NCBI RefSeq assembly: GCF_023516595.1
Contig: NZ_JAMGBG010000043.1
Coordinates: 118,343 to 182,342, forward strand
Source: Streptomyces neyagawaensis
Lineage (GTDB): Bacteria; Actinomycetota; Actinomycetes; Streptomycetales; Streptomycetaceae
Direction: 5' to 3'
DNA: 64,000 nucleotides
Positions within the stretch are counted from its first letter, which is position 1. Each line of letters begins with the position of its first letter. Of this stretch, positions 1 through 7,706 are shown one piece after another. A program made the translations under genes and the position numbers. Below the pieces are notes generated by a model that was given only the letters and a program-made list of their open reading frames with translations, was not told the DNA's origin and did no database searches.

Positions 1-2177
1 ACCGCATGGACGGGGTCGAGGCCACCGTCAACTACGCCACCGAGAAGGCCAAGGTCACCTATCGGGAGGACGTCACCGTCCCCGACCTGATAGCGACGGT
101 CGAGGCCACCGGCTACACGGCGCACGAACCCGAACCCCAGCCCGTACCCACCGAGCCGGAGGCCGGCGACGGCACGGCACGCCGGCGGGACGACGAACTG
201 CGGCCGCTGCGGCAGCGCCTGACGGCCGCCGTCGTCCTGGCCGTGCCGGTGATCGCGATGGCCATGGTCCCGGCGTTTCAGTTCGAGTACTGGCAGTGGC
301 TCTCGCTGACGCTGGCGGCGCCCGTGGTGACGTACGCCGCCTGGCCGTTCCACAGGGCTGCCTGGACCAATGCCCGACACGGTGCGGCCACCATGGACAC
401 CCTGATATCGGTCGGCACCTCCGCGGCGTTCCTGTGGTCGCTGTGGGCGCTGTTCTTCGGCACGGCCGGCGAACCCGGTATGACGCACCCCTTCGAGCTG
501 ACCGTCGCCCGCACCGACGGGGCCGGGAACATCTACCTGGAGGCCGCGGCGGGTGTCACCGCCTTCATCCTGGCCGGCCGGTACTTCGAGGCCCGCTCCA
601 AGCGGAAGGCGGGCGCGGCGCTCAAGGCGCTGCTGGAACTGGGCGCCAAGGAAGTCACCGTGCTGCGCGGCGACCGCGAGGAACTGGTCCCCATCGGCGA
701 GTTGAAGGTCGGCGACCGGTTCCTCGTACGGCCCGGCGAGAAGATCGCCACCGACGGTGTGGTCGTCGAGGGGGCCTCCGCCGTGGACGCCTCCATGCTC
801 ACCGGCGAATCGGTGCCGGTCGAGGTCGGCTCCGGAGACACGGTCACCGGAGCCACGCTCAACGCCGGTGGCCGCCTGGTGGTCGAGACCACCCGGGTCG
901 GCGCCGACACCCAGCTCGCCCGCATGGCCAGGCTGGTGGAGGACGCGCAGAACGGCAAGGCCGCGGCCCAGCGGCTGGCCGACCGGATCTCCGCGGTCTT
1001 CGTGCCGGTCGTCATCGCCCTCGCACTCGGCACCCTGGGGTTCTGGCTCGGCAACGGCGCCGGGCTGACCGCCGCCTTCACGGCCTCGGTCGCCGTCCTG
1101 ATCATCGCCTGCCCCTGCGCCCTGGGCCTGGCCACGCCGACCGCCCTCATGGTCGGCACCGGGCGCGGCGCCCAGCTCGGCATCCTCATCAAGGGGCCCG
1201 AGGTCCTGGAGACGACACGCAAGGTCGACACCATCGTCCTGGACAAGACCGGCACCGTCACCACCGGCAGGATGACCCTGCTCGCCGTGCACACCGCCGA
1301 CGGCACCGACGAGGACGAGGTGCTGCGTCTCGCGGGCGCCCTGGAGCGTGCCTCCGAGCACCCCATCGCGCAGGCGGTCGCCTCCGGCGCCGCCGACCGC
1401 GTCGGCGCCCTGCCGACCCCGGAGGACTTCGCGAACATCGCCGGACTGGGCGTCCAGGGCGTCGTCGAGGGCCACGCGGTCCTCGTCGGCCGCGAGAAGC
1501 TGCTCGCCGAATGGGCCATGTCCCTGCCGGAGGACCTGCGGCGCGCCAGGGCCGAGGCCGAGGCAGCCGGACGTACCGCGATCGCGGTCGCCTGGGACGG
1601 CGAGGCGCGCGCGGTCCTGGAGGTCGCCGACGCCGTCAAGGGGAGCAGCCCGGAGGCCATCGAGCGGCTGCGGGCCCTGGGCCTGACGCCCATCCTGCTG
1701 ACCGGGGACAACGAGGCGGTCGCCGACGCGGTCGCCACCGAGGTGGGCATCGCTCCCGAGCACGTGTTCGCCGAGGTGATGCCGCAGGACAAGGTCGATG
1801 TGGTCAAGCGCCTGCAGGGCGAGGGGCGTTCGGTCGCCATGGTCGGCGACGGAGTCAACGACGCCGCCGCGCTGGCCCAGGCGGACCTGGGCCTGGCCAT
1901 GGGTACGGGTACGGACGCCGCGATCGAGGCGGGTGACCTCACGCTGGTGCGCGGCGACCTGAGGGTCGCGGCGGACGCCATCCGCCTCTCGCGCAGGACG
2001 CTGGGCACCATCCGGTCCAACCTCTTCTGGGCCTTCGCCTACAACGTGGCCGCCCTGCCCCTCGCAGCCGCCGGCCTGCTGAACCCGATGATCGCGGGCG
2101 CGGCCATGGCCTTCTCGTCGGTCTTCGTGGTCGGCAACAGCCTGCGACTGCGCGGATTCCAGCCCACGGGCCGCTGA
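1..2177 (+). CDS. copA: Copper-translocating P1B-type ATPase (5' end outside window)
   Basis: Exports Cu(I) across the cytoplasmic membrane with ATP. The window opens inside the N-terminal HMA metal-binding domain: its second half (ending near GYTAHEPEP) is present, but the metal-binding CxxC loop and the true start lie upstream. About eight membrane helices follow. Visible motifs in order are the actuator loop MLTGES, the metal-site helix motif ACPCALG, the phosphorylation loop DKTGTVT, SEHPIAQA in the nucleotide domain, and the hinge GDGVNDAAAL. The CPC motif and the HMA domain place it in the Cu/Ag P1B class rather than Zn/Cd. About 724 residues are in the window, consistent with a full protein of about 750. 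No chaperone or CsoR gene is visible downstream; such a gene could lie upstream. Confidence 0.95.
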   Translation, partial: RMDGVEATVNYATEKAKVTYREDVTVPDLIATVEATGYTAHEPEPQPVPTEPEAGDGTARRRDDELRPLRQRLTAAVVLAVPVIAMAMVPAFQFEYWQWLSLTLAAPVVTYAAWPFHRAAWTNARHGAATMDTLISVGTSAAFLWSLWALFFGTAGEPGMTHPFELTVARTDGAGNIYLEAAAGVTAFILAGRYFEARSKRKAGAALKALLELGAKEVTVLRGDREELVPIGELKVGDRFLVRPGEKIATDGVVVEGASAVDASMLTGESVPVEVGSGDTVTGATLNAGGRLVVETTRVGADTQLARMARLVEDAQNGKAAAQRLADRISAVFVPVVIALALGTLGFWLGNGAGLTAAFTASVAVLIIACPCALGLATPTALMVGTGRGAQLGILIKGPEVLETTRKVDTIVLDKTGTVTTGRMTLLAVHTADGTDEDEVLRLAGALERASEHPIAQAVASGAADRVGALPTPEDFANIAGLGVQGVVEGHAVLVGREKLLAEWAMSLPEDLRRARAEAEAAGRTAIAVAWDGEARAVLEVADAVKGSSPEAIERLRALGLTPILLTGDNEAVADAVATEVGIAPEHVFAEVMPQDKVDVVKRLQGEGRSVAMVGDGVNDAAALAQADLGLAMGTGTDAAIEAGDLTLVRGDLRVAADAIRLSRRTLGTIRSNLFWAFAYNVAALPLAAAGLLNPMIAGAAMAFSSVFVVGNSLRLRGFQPTGR

Positions 2178-2430
2178 AACAACCGTCCGGGCCCTGGCTG
2201 CCGGAGGTCGACAAGCGATTTCTCGCCGATGCGGCACGGAACAAGCCTCTTCCCGCACCCACGGGACGAAAGCGGAATCGCAATGGCAAGCGCATAGTTC
2301 CGTTTCGTCTCCGGGGTGCGCTTCCGGCAGCCACGGTTCCGCGCAAAGGGCGATAGGACGGGATCCACGCGCCGAACCGGGAATAGGAATACGGGCCTTC
2401 CGCACAGCAACGCCTTCGCCACTCAGAGAT

Positions 2431-2475
2431 ACAGAGCACACAGAGCACGCAGAGCACACAGGGAGCATCGGGAGC
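2431..2475. repeat. 9-bp tandem repeat, about five units
   Basis: Three near-identical units ACAGAGCAC (2431, 2440) and GCAGAGCAC (2449) are followed by two decayed units (2458, 2467). They lie in the 587-base gap (2178-2764) between copA and the RiPP precursor. The rest of that gap holds no convincing gene, only a possible -10 (TATAAC near 2670) and the leader hairpin at 2724-2745. The core AGAGCAC recurs in the 19-bp array at 6865-6997. Confidence 0.7.
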
Positions 2476-2723
2476 ACCCCCGCCCATCCAGCGCCGCTCC
2501 CGCTCCCACCCCGCTCACCAGGGCCGCGGCGCCCGCACCGCTCCCCGGCCCTCGCTTTCGCCACTCGGCACGCAGCCCTGAAATGACCACGTACCGTTGC
2601 CATTTGACGCCTCGCGGTGCAAGTCGAAACTGCCGACAAGATGAGGCAACCATTCAGTCGTTCGATTCGTATAACTCCCTGGAGGCACAGCGACCCGGCC
2701 CCACAGAGCGCGGCCGGAGCGTC

Positions 2724-2745
2724 ACCATCCGTTTTTCCGGATGGT
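2724..2745 (+). promoter_or_regulatory. Leader hairpin before the RiPP precursor
   Basis: ACCATCCG and CGGATGGT form a perfect 8-bp stem around the loop TTTTTC. It ends 7 bases before the strong ribosome site AAGGAG (2753-2758) of the precursor gene. The stem could insulate or modulate translation of the short gene. It is not followed by a T-run, so it does not look like a terminator. Confidence 0.5.
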
Positions 2746-2764
2746 CCCGAACCAAGGAGAAACG

Positions 2765-2956
2765 ATGCGACTGTTCGTACTCAACTACGCTCGCACCACT
2801 GAGCAGTTGGAGTTCAGCGCTCCGTACACCTACGACTCCGGGCTGCAGTTGAACGTGCTCCCCGACGGGCGGATCGCCGCCCACGACCTGGCTTTGATGC
2901 GGGAATTGGGGGCCACCACATCGACGGCGGGCTCGAAGACCCACTTCGACGACTGA
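2765..2956 (+). CDS. tgmA: Putative ATP-grasp-modified RiPP precursor (graspetide)
   Basis: A 63-residue peptide of the ATP-grasp target family (TIGR04186 type). It starts at ATG 2765, 6 bases after AAGGAG; an upstream ATG at 2741 has no ribosome site. The leader carries the aromatic/proline stretch SAPYTYDSGLQLNVLPDGR, which resembles the family's leader signature (inferred recognition element). The C-terminal core, from about residue 49, is rich in Thr/Ser and ends in acids (TTSTAGSKTHFDD). This suits ester or amide cross-links between hydroxyl or Lys side chains and the two terminal Asp residues, as made by ATP-grasp ligases. The maturase begins 17 bases after the stop, so the two are co-transcribed. 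The ring pattern cannot be read from sequence. Confidence 0.85.
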   Translation: MRLFVLNYARTTEQLEFSAPYTYDSGLQLNVLPDGRIAAHDLALMRELGATTSTAGSKTHFDD

Positions 2957-2973
2957 ACGCGGATATACGACAG

Positions 2974-3957
2974 ATGACGGTGCTGATCCTGACGTGCGAA
3001 CAGGATGTGACGGCAGACCTGGTGGTGGCCCGACTGAACCGGACCGGCGTACCGGTGGTCCGCCTCGACCCCGCCGACCTGCCCGGCGGGGTGGCGCTCT
3101 CCGGTGAGTACGTCCACGGCGCCTTCCGCGGGCATCTGTCCGCCGGGGGGCGCCTGGTCGGCATGAGCGGGCTGCGGTCCATCTGGCTGCGCAGGCCGGG
3201 GATTCCCGCCAGCCGGGTGGCCGAGCCGTCCGGCTGGCTCACCGAGGAGTCCTCGCAGGCCCTGTACGGCATGCTGCGCGCCACGGGCGCCCGCTGGATG
3301 AACGACCCGGACGCGGCCCGGCGCGCCCGCCACAAGCCGTGGCAGCTGCGGCACGCCCAACAGGTCGGGCTGCCCGTGCCGGCCACGCTCATCACCACGT
3401 TCCCGCAGGCCGCCCGGGACTTCGCCGAGCGCTTCCCCGACCTGGTGGTGAAGCCGGTCTCCGGCACCCATCCGCAGGAACCGGCCAGGACGGTCCCCAC
3501 CAGCCGTGTCGCGCCCGGCACGGACTTCGCCGCGGTCGCCTTCGGGCCCACACTGCTGCAACGCCGGATCGCCAAGACCGCCGACATCCGCCTCACCGCC
3601 GTCGGCGACCGTCTGCTGGCCGCCCGCAAGCCGGTCCACCCGGACGCCCACCCCGACGAGATCGATGTCCGCTACGCCGTCTCGGACGCGCCCTGGCAAC
3701 CGGTCGACGTCCCGGCGCGCACGGCCACCGCCGTCCACGCCTACCTCCGTGACGCGGGACTCGCCTACGGGGCCTTCGACTTCGCGGAGGACGCCGACGG
3801 GATCTGGTGGTTCCTGGAGTGCAACCAGTCGGGCCAGTTCGGCTTCGTGGAGATGGACACGGACCAGCCGATCGCCCAGACCGTCGCCGACTGGCTGACC
3901 CACCGCGAACCGGAACGGCAGACCCGACGGGACGACCGACTCCGGGCAACACCCTGA
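2974..3957 (+). CDS. tgmB: ATP-grasp ribosomal peptide maturase, SAV_5884 family
   Basis: A 327-residue ATP-grasp ligase (TIGR04187 type) expected to form side-chain macro-ester or macro-amide bonds in the peptide encoded just upstream. The N-terminal MvdD/RimK-like pre-ATP-grasp fold begins MTVLILTCEQDVTADLVV. The ATP-grasp core carries the Lys of DLVVKPVSG, and the Mg/ATP site ends in EDADGIWWFLECNQSGQF, where the acid-rich FLECN motif is characteristic. It follows tgmA by 17 bases. In many related loci a third gene, a methyltransferase (tgmC), follows; here the next gene is a DinB-fold enzyme instead. Family assignment is firm; the substrate bond type is inferred from the core residues. 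Confidence 0.9.
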   Translation: MTVLILTCEQDVTADLVVARLNRTGVPVVRLDPADLPGGVALSGEYVHGAFRGHLSAGGRLVGMSGLRSIWLRRPGIPASRVAEPSGWLTEESSQALYGMLRATGARWMNDPDAARRARHKPWQLRHAQQVGLPVPATLITTFPQAARDFAERFPDLVVKPVSGTHPQEPARTVPTSRVAPGTDFAAVAFGPTLLQRRIAKTADIRLTAVGDRLLAARKPVHPDAHPDEIDVRYAVSDAPWQPVDVPARTATAVHAYLRDAGLAYGAFDFAEDADGIWWFLECNQSGQFGFVEMDTDQPIAQTVADWLTHREPERQTRRDDRLRATP

Positions 3958-4033
3958 CGGCCCGGACAGGGGGGAGCGGCAGGCCGCTGGCGGTCGGCGG
4001 CCTGGACCGCACTCCATCCGGCAGACTCTCGCC

Positions 4034-4852
4034 ATGGACACTGCCGAGCACATGAGAACCCTGGACGAGGAGGGCCGTCTGCTGGCGGCGGCCGCGCGTG
4101 AGGCCGGCACCGACGCCGAGGTCCCGACCTGCCCGGGCTGGCGGGTACGGGACCTGCTGCGGCACACCGGAACCGTGCACCGCTGGGCGACGGGCTTCGT
4201 CGCCGACGGGCACCCCGTGCCGCGCGCACCGGGGGCGGAGCCCGAACTGGACGGTGAGCCGCTGGTGGCCTGGTACGAGGAGGGGCACCGCCGGCTGGTC
4301 GACACCCTGCGCACCGCCCCGGCCGACATCGCGTGCTGGAGCTTCCTGCCCGCGCCGTCCCCGCTGGCCTTCTGGGCCCGCCGTCAGGCGCACGAGACGA
4401 CCGTGCACCGCGCCGACGCGCAGTCCGCGCTCGGCGGCACACCCGCCGGGCCCGCGGCAGCCCTCGCCGTCGACGGCATCGACGAACTGCTCCTGGCCTT
4501 CCACGCCCGCCCGAAGAGCCGGGTACGCACCGACAAGCCCCGCGTCCTACGGGTGCGGGCCACGGACACGGGCGTCGTCTGGACCATGCGCCTGAGCCCG
4601 GAGCCGCCCGTCACCACCCGCACGGACACTGCCGCCGGCCCGCCCGGGGGCGCTGAGCGGGGGTCGAACGCGGGCGTGGACGTGAACGCGAACCTCGCTG
4701 TGGATGCGGACCCGGACGTGGACTGCGAGATCGCCGGCCCCGCGTCACAGCTCTACCTGTCCCTCTGGAATCGCGTGCCCTTCCCGTCCGTCGCGGGCGA
4801 CCCCTCGCTCGCCGCACTGTGGCGCGACAACTCCGGCATCGTCATGGGCTGA
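4034..4852 (+). CDS. Maleylpyruvate isomerase family mycothiol-dependent enzyme
   Basis: A 272-residue protein of the actinobacterial TIGR03083 type. The N-terminal DinB/MDMPI four-helix domain includes CPGWRVRDLLRHTGTVHRWA, and a conserved HETTVHRADAQ supplies metal-binding His and Asp. The C-terminal domain ends LYLSLWNRVPFPSVAGDPSL, as in homologues. Family members use mycothiol or carry out unknown thiol transfers; the substrate here is unknown. Residues about 205-235 form a loose Asp/Ala/Asn-rich insert (VDVNANLAVDADPDVD) not typical of the family. It starts 76 bases after tgmB with no clear ribosome site, so a link with the RiPP locus is possible but unproven. Confidence 0.85.
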   Translation: MDTAEHMRTLDEEGRLLAAAAREAGTDAEVPTCPGWRVRDLLRHTGTVHRWATGFVADGHPVPRAPGAEPELDGEPLVAWYEEGHRRLVDTLRTAPADIACWSFLPAPSPLAFWARRQAHETTVHRADAQSALGGTPAGPAAALAVDGIDELLLAFHARPKSRVRTDKPRVLRVRATDTGVVWTMRLSPEPPVTTRTDTAAGPPGGAERGSNAGVDVNANLAVDADPDVDCEIAGPASQLYLSLWNRVPFPSVAGDPSLAALWRDNSGIVMG

Positions 4853-4872
4853 CCCCCTGCCCTCACCGGCGC

Positions 4873-4908
4873 GCCACGACGACACCAGCGCCCACCCACC
4901 GTCGTGGC
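4873..4908. terminator. Candidate bidirectional terminator hairpin
   Basis: GCCACGACG and CGTCGTGGC form a 9-bp perfect stem with an 18-base loop, between the stop codons of two convergent genes (4852 and 4937). There is no T-run, as is usual for Streptomyces terminators. Confidence 0.4.
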
Positions 4909-4936
4909 CACTGCGCCGCCGGCCGGGGGCAGTCCC

Positions 4937-5947
4937 CTATCCGACCCGCTGCATGGCCTTCCGTTGCCGTTCGGCCATCGCGGCCCCGGACTCGCGGCGG
5001 GCCATGCGGCGCAGGACGGACGGCGCGAGGAGCAGCCCCGCGACCGTCCATGCGCCCAGGACGGCCGCCGTCTCCCAGTGCCGCCAGGACGCGTCGATCT
5101 CGGCGGCGACGGCCTCGCCGGGCAGCAACGCGGAGCGGAGTCCGAGGCCGAGCCAGTACACGGGGAAGATCTGCCCGACGGTCTGCAGCCACTCGGGCAG
5201 CTTCGACAGGGGGAAGTAGACCCCCGAGATCACGACGAGGCCGAGCACGGGAAACATCAGCAGCCCGACGGCGCGCGGGCTGTCGACCAGTGAGCCGATG
5301 ACGGCGCCCAGCGGCAGGGTCGCCAGGAGACCGAGCGGCAGCACCCACACCAGAGTGAGCAAGGCCCCGCCGCCCTGCCGGGCGACGCCGTCCACCAGGA
5401 ACACGCCCGTGGCGAAGGGCAATGCCACCCAGCTCGCCGCGTCGTCCCCGCCGGGCGGCAGCCACACGTACAGCCAGTGCGCCACCAGGACGTGCCCCGC
5501 CCACAGCGCGCCCATCGCCGTCCAGGCGGCCTTGCGGTGCCCGGTGACGACCGCGCTGAAGCAGCCGACGGCGACGGTGAGGAACACCGGCCCGTACGGG
5601 TAGCCGGCGCCCAGATAGACCATGGCGGTCGCGGCCGTGCCGAAGACGACGACCACCGGCCGCCGCCAGCGCCACAGCAGCATGAGGGTGCCCAGGAGCA
5701 ACAGGACGCGGGCGAACGGGTCCAGGAGGGCGCGCTCGCCCTCCTGCATGTCGGCGGCGGCGTTCGAGCCGAGGAGCACGAAAACGGTGAGCGCCAGGGT
5801 CGAGCGCCACGGCCAGCTGGGGCGCGACACGTCGCCGTCCGGGCGGTTCCACCACGGCGGCGCCCCGTGCCAACGGTGCCGAAGCCCACCACCGCCCCAT
5901 CCCGGCGAACCACCCGCTCCCGCACCCTGCTCTGCCATGACGGCCAC
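4937..5947 (-). CDS. Chimeric membrane protein: sensor-kinase N-terminal half joined to ABC-2 permease C-terminal half
   Basis: A 336-residue membrane protein with two unlike halves. Residues about 45-173 resemble the multi-helix sensor region of actinobacterial NarL-type histidine kinases (RPSWPWRSTLALTVFVLL, LLWRWRRPVVVVFGTA, GYPYGPVFLTVAVGCFSAV), which normally leads into a DHp/HATPase domain. That catalytic part is absent. From about residue 192 it resembles the last half of an ABC-2 drug-export permease: GAVIGSLVDSPRAVGLLMFP, SGVYFPLSKLPEWLQTVGQI, GLRSALLPGE and a final helix. Kinase, regulator, ATPase and permease genes are often neighbours in Streptomyces, so an in-frame deletion between two of them could make this product. 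No ATPase or response regulator remains nearby. Whether the protein works is unknown. Confidence 0.75.
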   Translation of the reverse strand: MAVMAEQGAGAGGSPGWGGGGLRHRWHGAPPWWNRPDGDVSRPSWPWRSTLALTVFVLLGSNAAADMQEGERALLDPFARVLLLLGTLMLLWRWRRPVVVVFGTAATAMVYLGAGYPYGPVFLTVAVGCFSAVVTGHRKAAWTAMGALWAGHVLVAHWLYVWLPPGGDDAASWVALPFATGVFLVDGVARQGGGALLTLVWVLPLGLLATLPLGAVIGSLVDSPRAVGLLMFPVLGLVVISGVYFPLSKLPEWLQTVGQIFPVYWLGLGLRSALLPGEAVAAEIDASWRHWETAAVLGAWTVAGLLLAPSVLRRMARRESGAAMAERQRKAMQRVG

Positions 5948-6068
5948 GCTAGACGCCGGGCCCCGCCCCCGGCGTCACCCGAGCGAGGTGATCACACATA
6001 CTCCCCGGGACGTACGCGCCCCGGCCCGACCCGGCCCGCCCCGCCCGACCGCCTCGGCCTGCCTCGCC

Positions 6069-6122
6069 TCGTCGACTGGCTTGGTTTCGTTGAGTGGCCC
6101 TGGCCTCGTCGAGTGGCCCGGG
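6069..6122. repeat. 18-bp tandem repeat, three units
   Basis: Three consecutive 18-base units start at 6069, 6087 and 6105. The third is CCTCGTCGAGTGGCCCGG and the others differ from it at a few positions. They lie between the chimeric membrane protein (start 5947) and the TetR gene (stop 6128), and may contain promoter elements of the former. Confidence 0.65.
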
Positions 6123-6127
6123 GCGCC

Positions 6128-6841
6128 TCAGCGCTCCTTCGCGCCGGACCGCGGGTACACGAGGCCCACATGGTGGGCGAGCTGGCCCGCCGCGTGGCGG
6201 AAGAACGCCCCCCGGTCCTCGACCACCCGGTTGAACTGCCCGAACACCTCGAAGTTGACCAGCCCGAACAGCTGCGCCCACGCCCCGATCAGCACGACGA
6301 CCACCTCCGGCGGCAGATCGGGGGCGAGGTCCTCGGCCATGCGCCGCGCCTCGGGCCGCAACTCGGCGGGCAGCTTCCACTGGGCGACGCCCTTGTCCTG
6401 GTAGGCGTCACGCACGATCCCGATCAGCAGCAGCCCGACCCGCGCGGCGGCCGGCACCGTCGTCGACGGCGCGGAGTAGCCGGGGACCGGCGAGCCGTAG
6501 ATCAACGCGTACTCGTGCGGCCGCGCCAACGCCCACTCCCGCACCGCCTCGCACACGGCGACCCACTGCCGCGCCGGACTCTCCCCGCTCACCTTCGCGT
6601 ACGCCGCTTCGGCGGCCTCACCGAGGGAGTCGTACGCGTCGATGATCAACGCGGTGAGCAGCTCGTCACGGCTGGGGAAGTAGCGGTAGAGCGCCGAGGA
6701 GACCATGCCCAGCTCGCGGGCGACGGCGCGCAGCGACAGCTTGGCGGCGCCCTCGGCGGCGAGCTGTCTGCGCGCCTCGTCCTTGATCGCTGCGGTGACT
6801 TCCGTCCGGGCGCGGGCACGGGCTCCTTGTGGGGTGCTCAT
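6128..6841 (-). CDS. TetR/AcrR family regulator with WHG-type ligand domain
   Basis: A 237-residue one-component repressor. The start is ATG 6841 (MSTPQGARARAR); an earlier ATG at 6880 would put the N-terminus inside the repeat array. The N-terminal helix-turn-helix reads LSLRAVARELGMVSSALYRYF followed by PSRDELLTALI. The C-terminal domain, including EYALIYGSPVPGY, matches the TetR_C_13 (WHG) type. It is divergent from a deazaflavin-dependent oxidoreductase, and the shared 218-base intergenic region is filled with AGAGCA/TGCTCT elements. The obvious inference is that it represses both genes and that a small hydrophobic compound releases it. Confidence 0.9.
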   Translation of the reverse strand: MSTPQGARARARTEVTAAIKDEARRQLAAEGAAKLSLRAVARELGMVSSALYRYFPSRDELLTALIIDAYDSLGEAAEAAYAKVSGESPARQWVAVCEAVREWALARPHEYALIYGSPVPGYSAPSTTVPAAARVGLLLIGIVRDAYQDKGVAQWKLPAELRPEARRMAEDLAPDLPPEVVVVLIGAWAQLFGLVNFEVFGQFNRVVEDRGAFFRHAAGQLAHHVGLVYPRSGAKER

Positions 6842-6864
6842 GCGCAGCAGTGTGCCACAGAGGC

Positions 6865-6997
6865 AGAGCACTGCACACATTCGAGAGCACTGAACACAAA
6901 TTAGAGCGGCACTCTCAAATCAGAACGCCGCACACAATCAAGAGCGACACCCACAAACAAGAGCACTGCTCTTGCTTTGGAGCATCCGTCTCGTGCA
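6865..6997. repeat. 19-bp iterated array, seven units, in the TetR/oxidoreductase promoter region
   Basis: Units begin at 6865, 6884, 6903, 6922, 6941, 6960 and 6979, exactly 19 bases apart. Each starts with AGAGC or a one-base variant; several continue ACTG, and most are followed by an A/C-rich stretch. The unit at 6960 includes the perfect palindrome AGAGCACTGCTCT (6960-6972). The 6903 unit carries the related AGAGCGGCACTCT. The array fills the space between the divergent TetR and oxidoreductase genes and is the likely operator region. Confidence 0.85.
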
Positions 6998-7000
6998 CAC

Positions 7001-7025
7001 TGCTCTCAAGCGAGAGCACCGCTCT
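7001..7025. promoter_or_regulatory. Palindromic operator candidates next to the oxidoreductase start
   Basis: TGCTCT-N6-AGAGCA (7001-7018) overlaps AGAGCACCGCTCT (7013-7025). Both share half-sites with the palindrome at 6960-6972. They lie 35-59 bases before the oxidoreductase ATG, where binding of the TetR protein would block transcription. Confidence 0.65.
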
Positions 7026-7059
7026 CTCCATGGCTCATCGAGCGCCCCAGGAGGGGACC

Positions 7060-7509
7060 ATGTCGTCGACCCACTACATCAAGGTCAGCGCCGTCGACCG
7101 CGCCGTCAACAACGCCATCGGCTGGCTCGCCCGGCGAGGCGTCAGCTTCCTCGGCACGGCGGAACTGTCCGTACGCGGCCGCAAGAGCGGCGAGTGGCGG
7201 CGCCTGCCGGTGAACCCGCTGCCGTACGAGGGCGGCCCCTACCTCGTCTCGGCGCGCGGCCACTCCGAGTGGGTCCGGAACATGCGGGCGGCGGGCGGGG
7301 GCCGGCTCCAGGTGGGGCGCCGGGTACAGGAGTTCACGGCGGTCGAGCTGCCCGACGAGGAGAAGCCGGTGGTCCTGCGGACCTACCTCAAGAAGTGGGG
7401 CTGGGAGGTGGGCCGCTTCTTCGGTGACGTCAACGCCGACTCCACGGACGAGGAACTGCTCGCCGCCGCCCCGAAGCACCCCGTCTTCCGGATCACCATC
7501 AAGAAGTGA
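7060..7509 (+). CDS. Nitroreductase family deazaflavin-dependent oxidoreductase (DDN-like)
   Basis: A 149-residue split-beta-barrel protein of the F420-binding DDN/PF04075 family. The signature GRKSGEWRRLPVNPLPYEGG is followed by YLVSARGHSEWVRNMRAAGG, the typical substrate-side segment. It uses reduced F420 to reduce a small substrate, unknown here. The ATG at 7060 lies 3-4 bases after the GGAGGGGA ribosome site; an ATG at 7029 is in frame but lacks one and would overlap the operators. It is divergent from the TetR regulator and probably its main target. Confidence 0.88.
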   Translation: MSSTHYIKVSAVDRAVNNAIGWLARRGVSFLGTAELSVRGRKSGEWRRLPVNPLPYEGGPYLVSARGHSEWVRNMRAAGGGRLQVGRRVQEFTAVELPDEEKPVVLRTYLKKWGWEVGRFFGDVNADSTDEELLAAAPKHPVFRITIKK

Positions 7510-7706
7510 CCGGCCGCGAGGCACGGGCCGGAACGAAACGCAGCGCAACGCAACGCAACGCATGGCGAGGCGAAGCAACCCAGCACGACCGGGACCTGCC
7601 CCGCCCGCCTCCAACCGCTCCTCGCCCCACACCCGCCCCGGAGCTCCGGAACCCCAGCTCGTCCAGCCCAGCCCAGCGCCAGACCTAACCCCCAGCCCCA
7701 GCCCGC

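Noticed and set aside
4853..4936. tRNA or small RNA gene
   Set aside because: Only a terminator-type stem is present. No cloverleaf or T-loop text was found here or elsewhere by eye; a tRNA search program would settle it.
6865..6997. Plasmid-type iterons or replication origin
   Set aside because: Units are regular, but there is no rep gene and the site lies between a regulator and its divergent partner, so operators are a better explanation.
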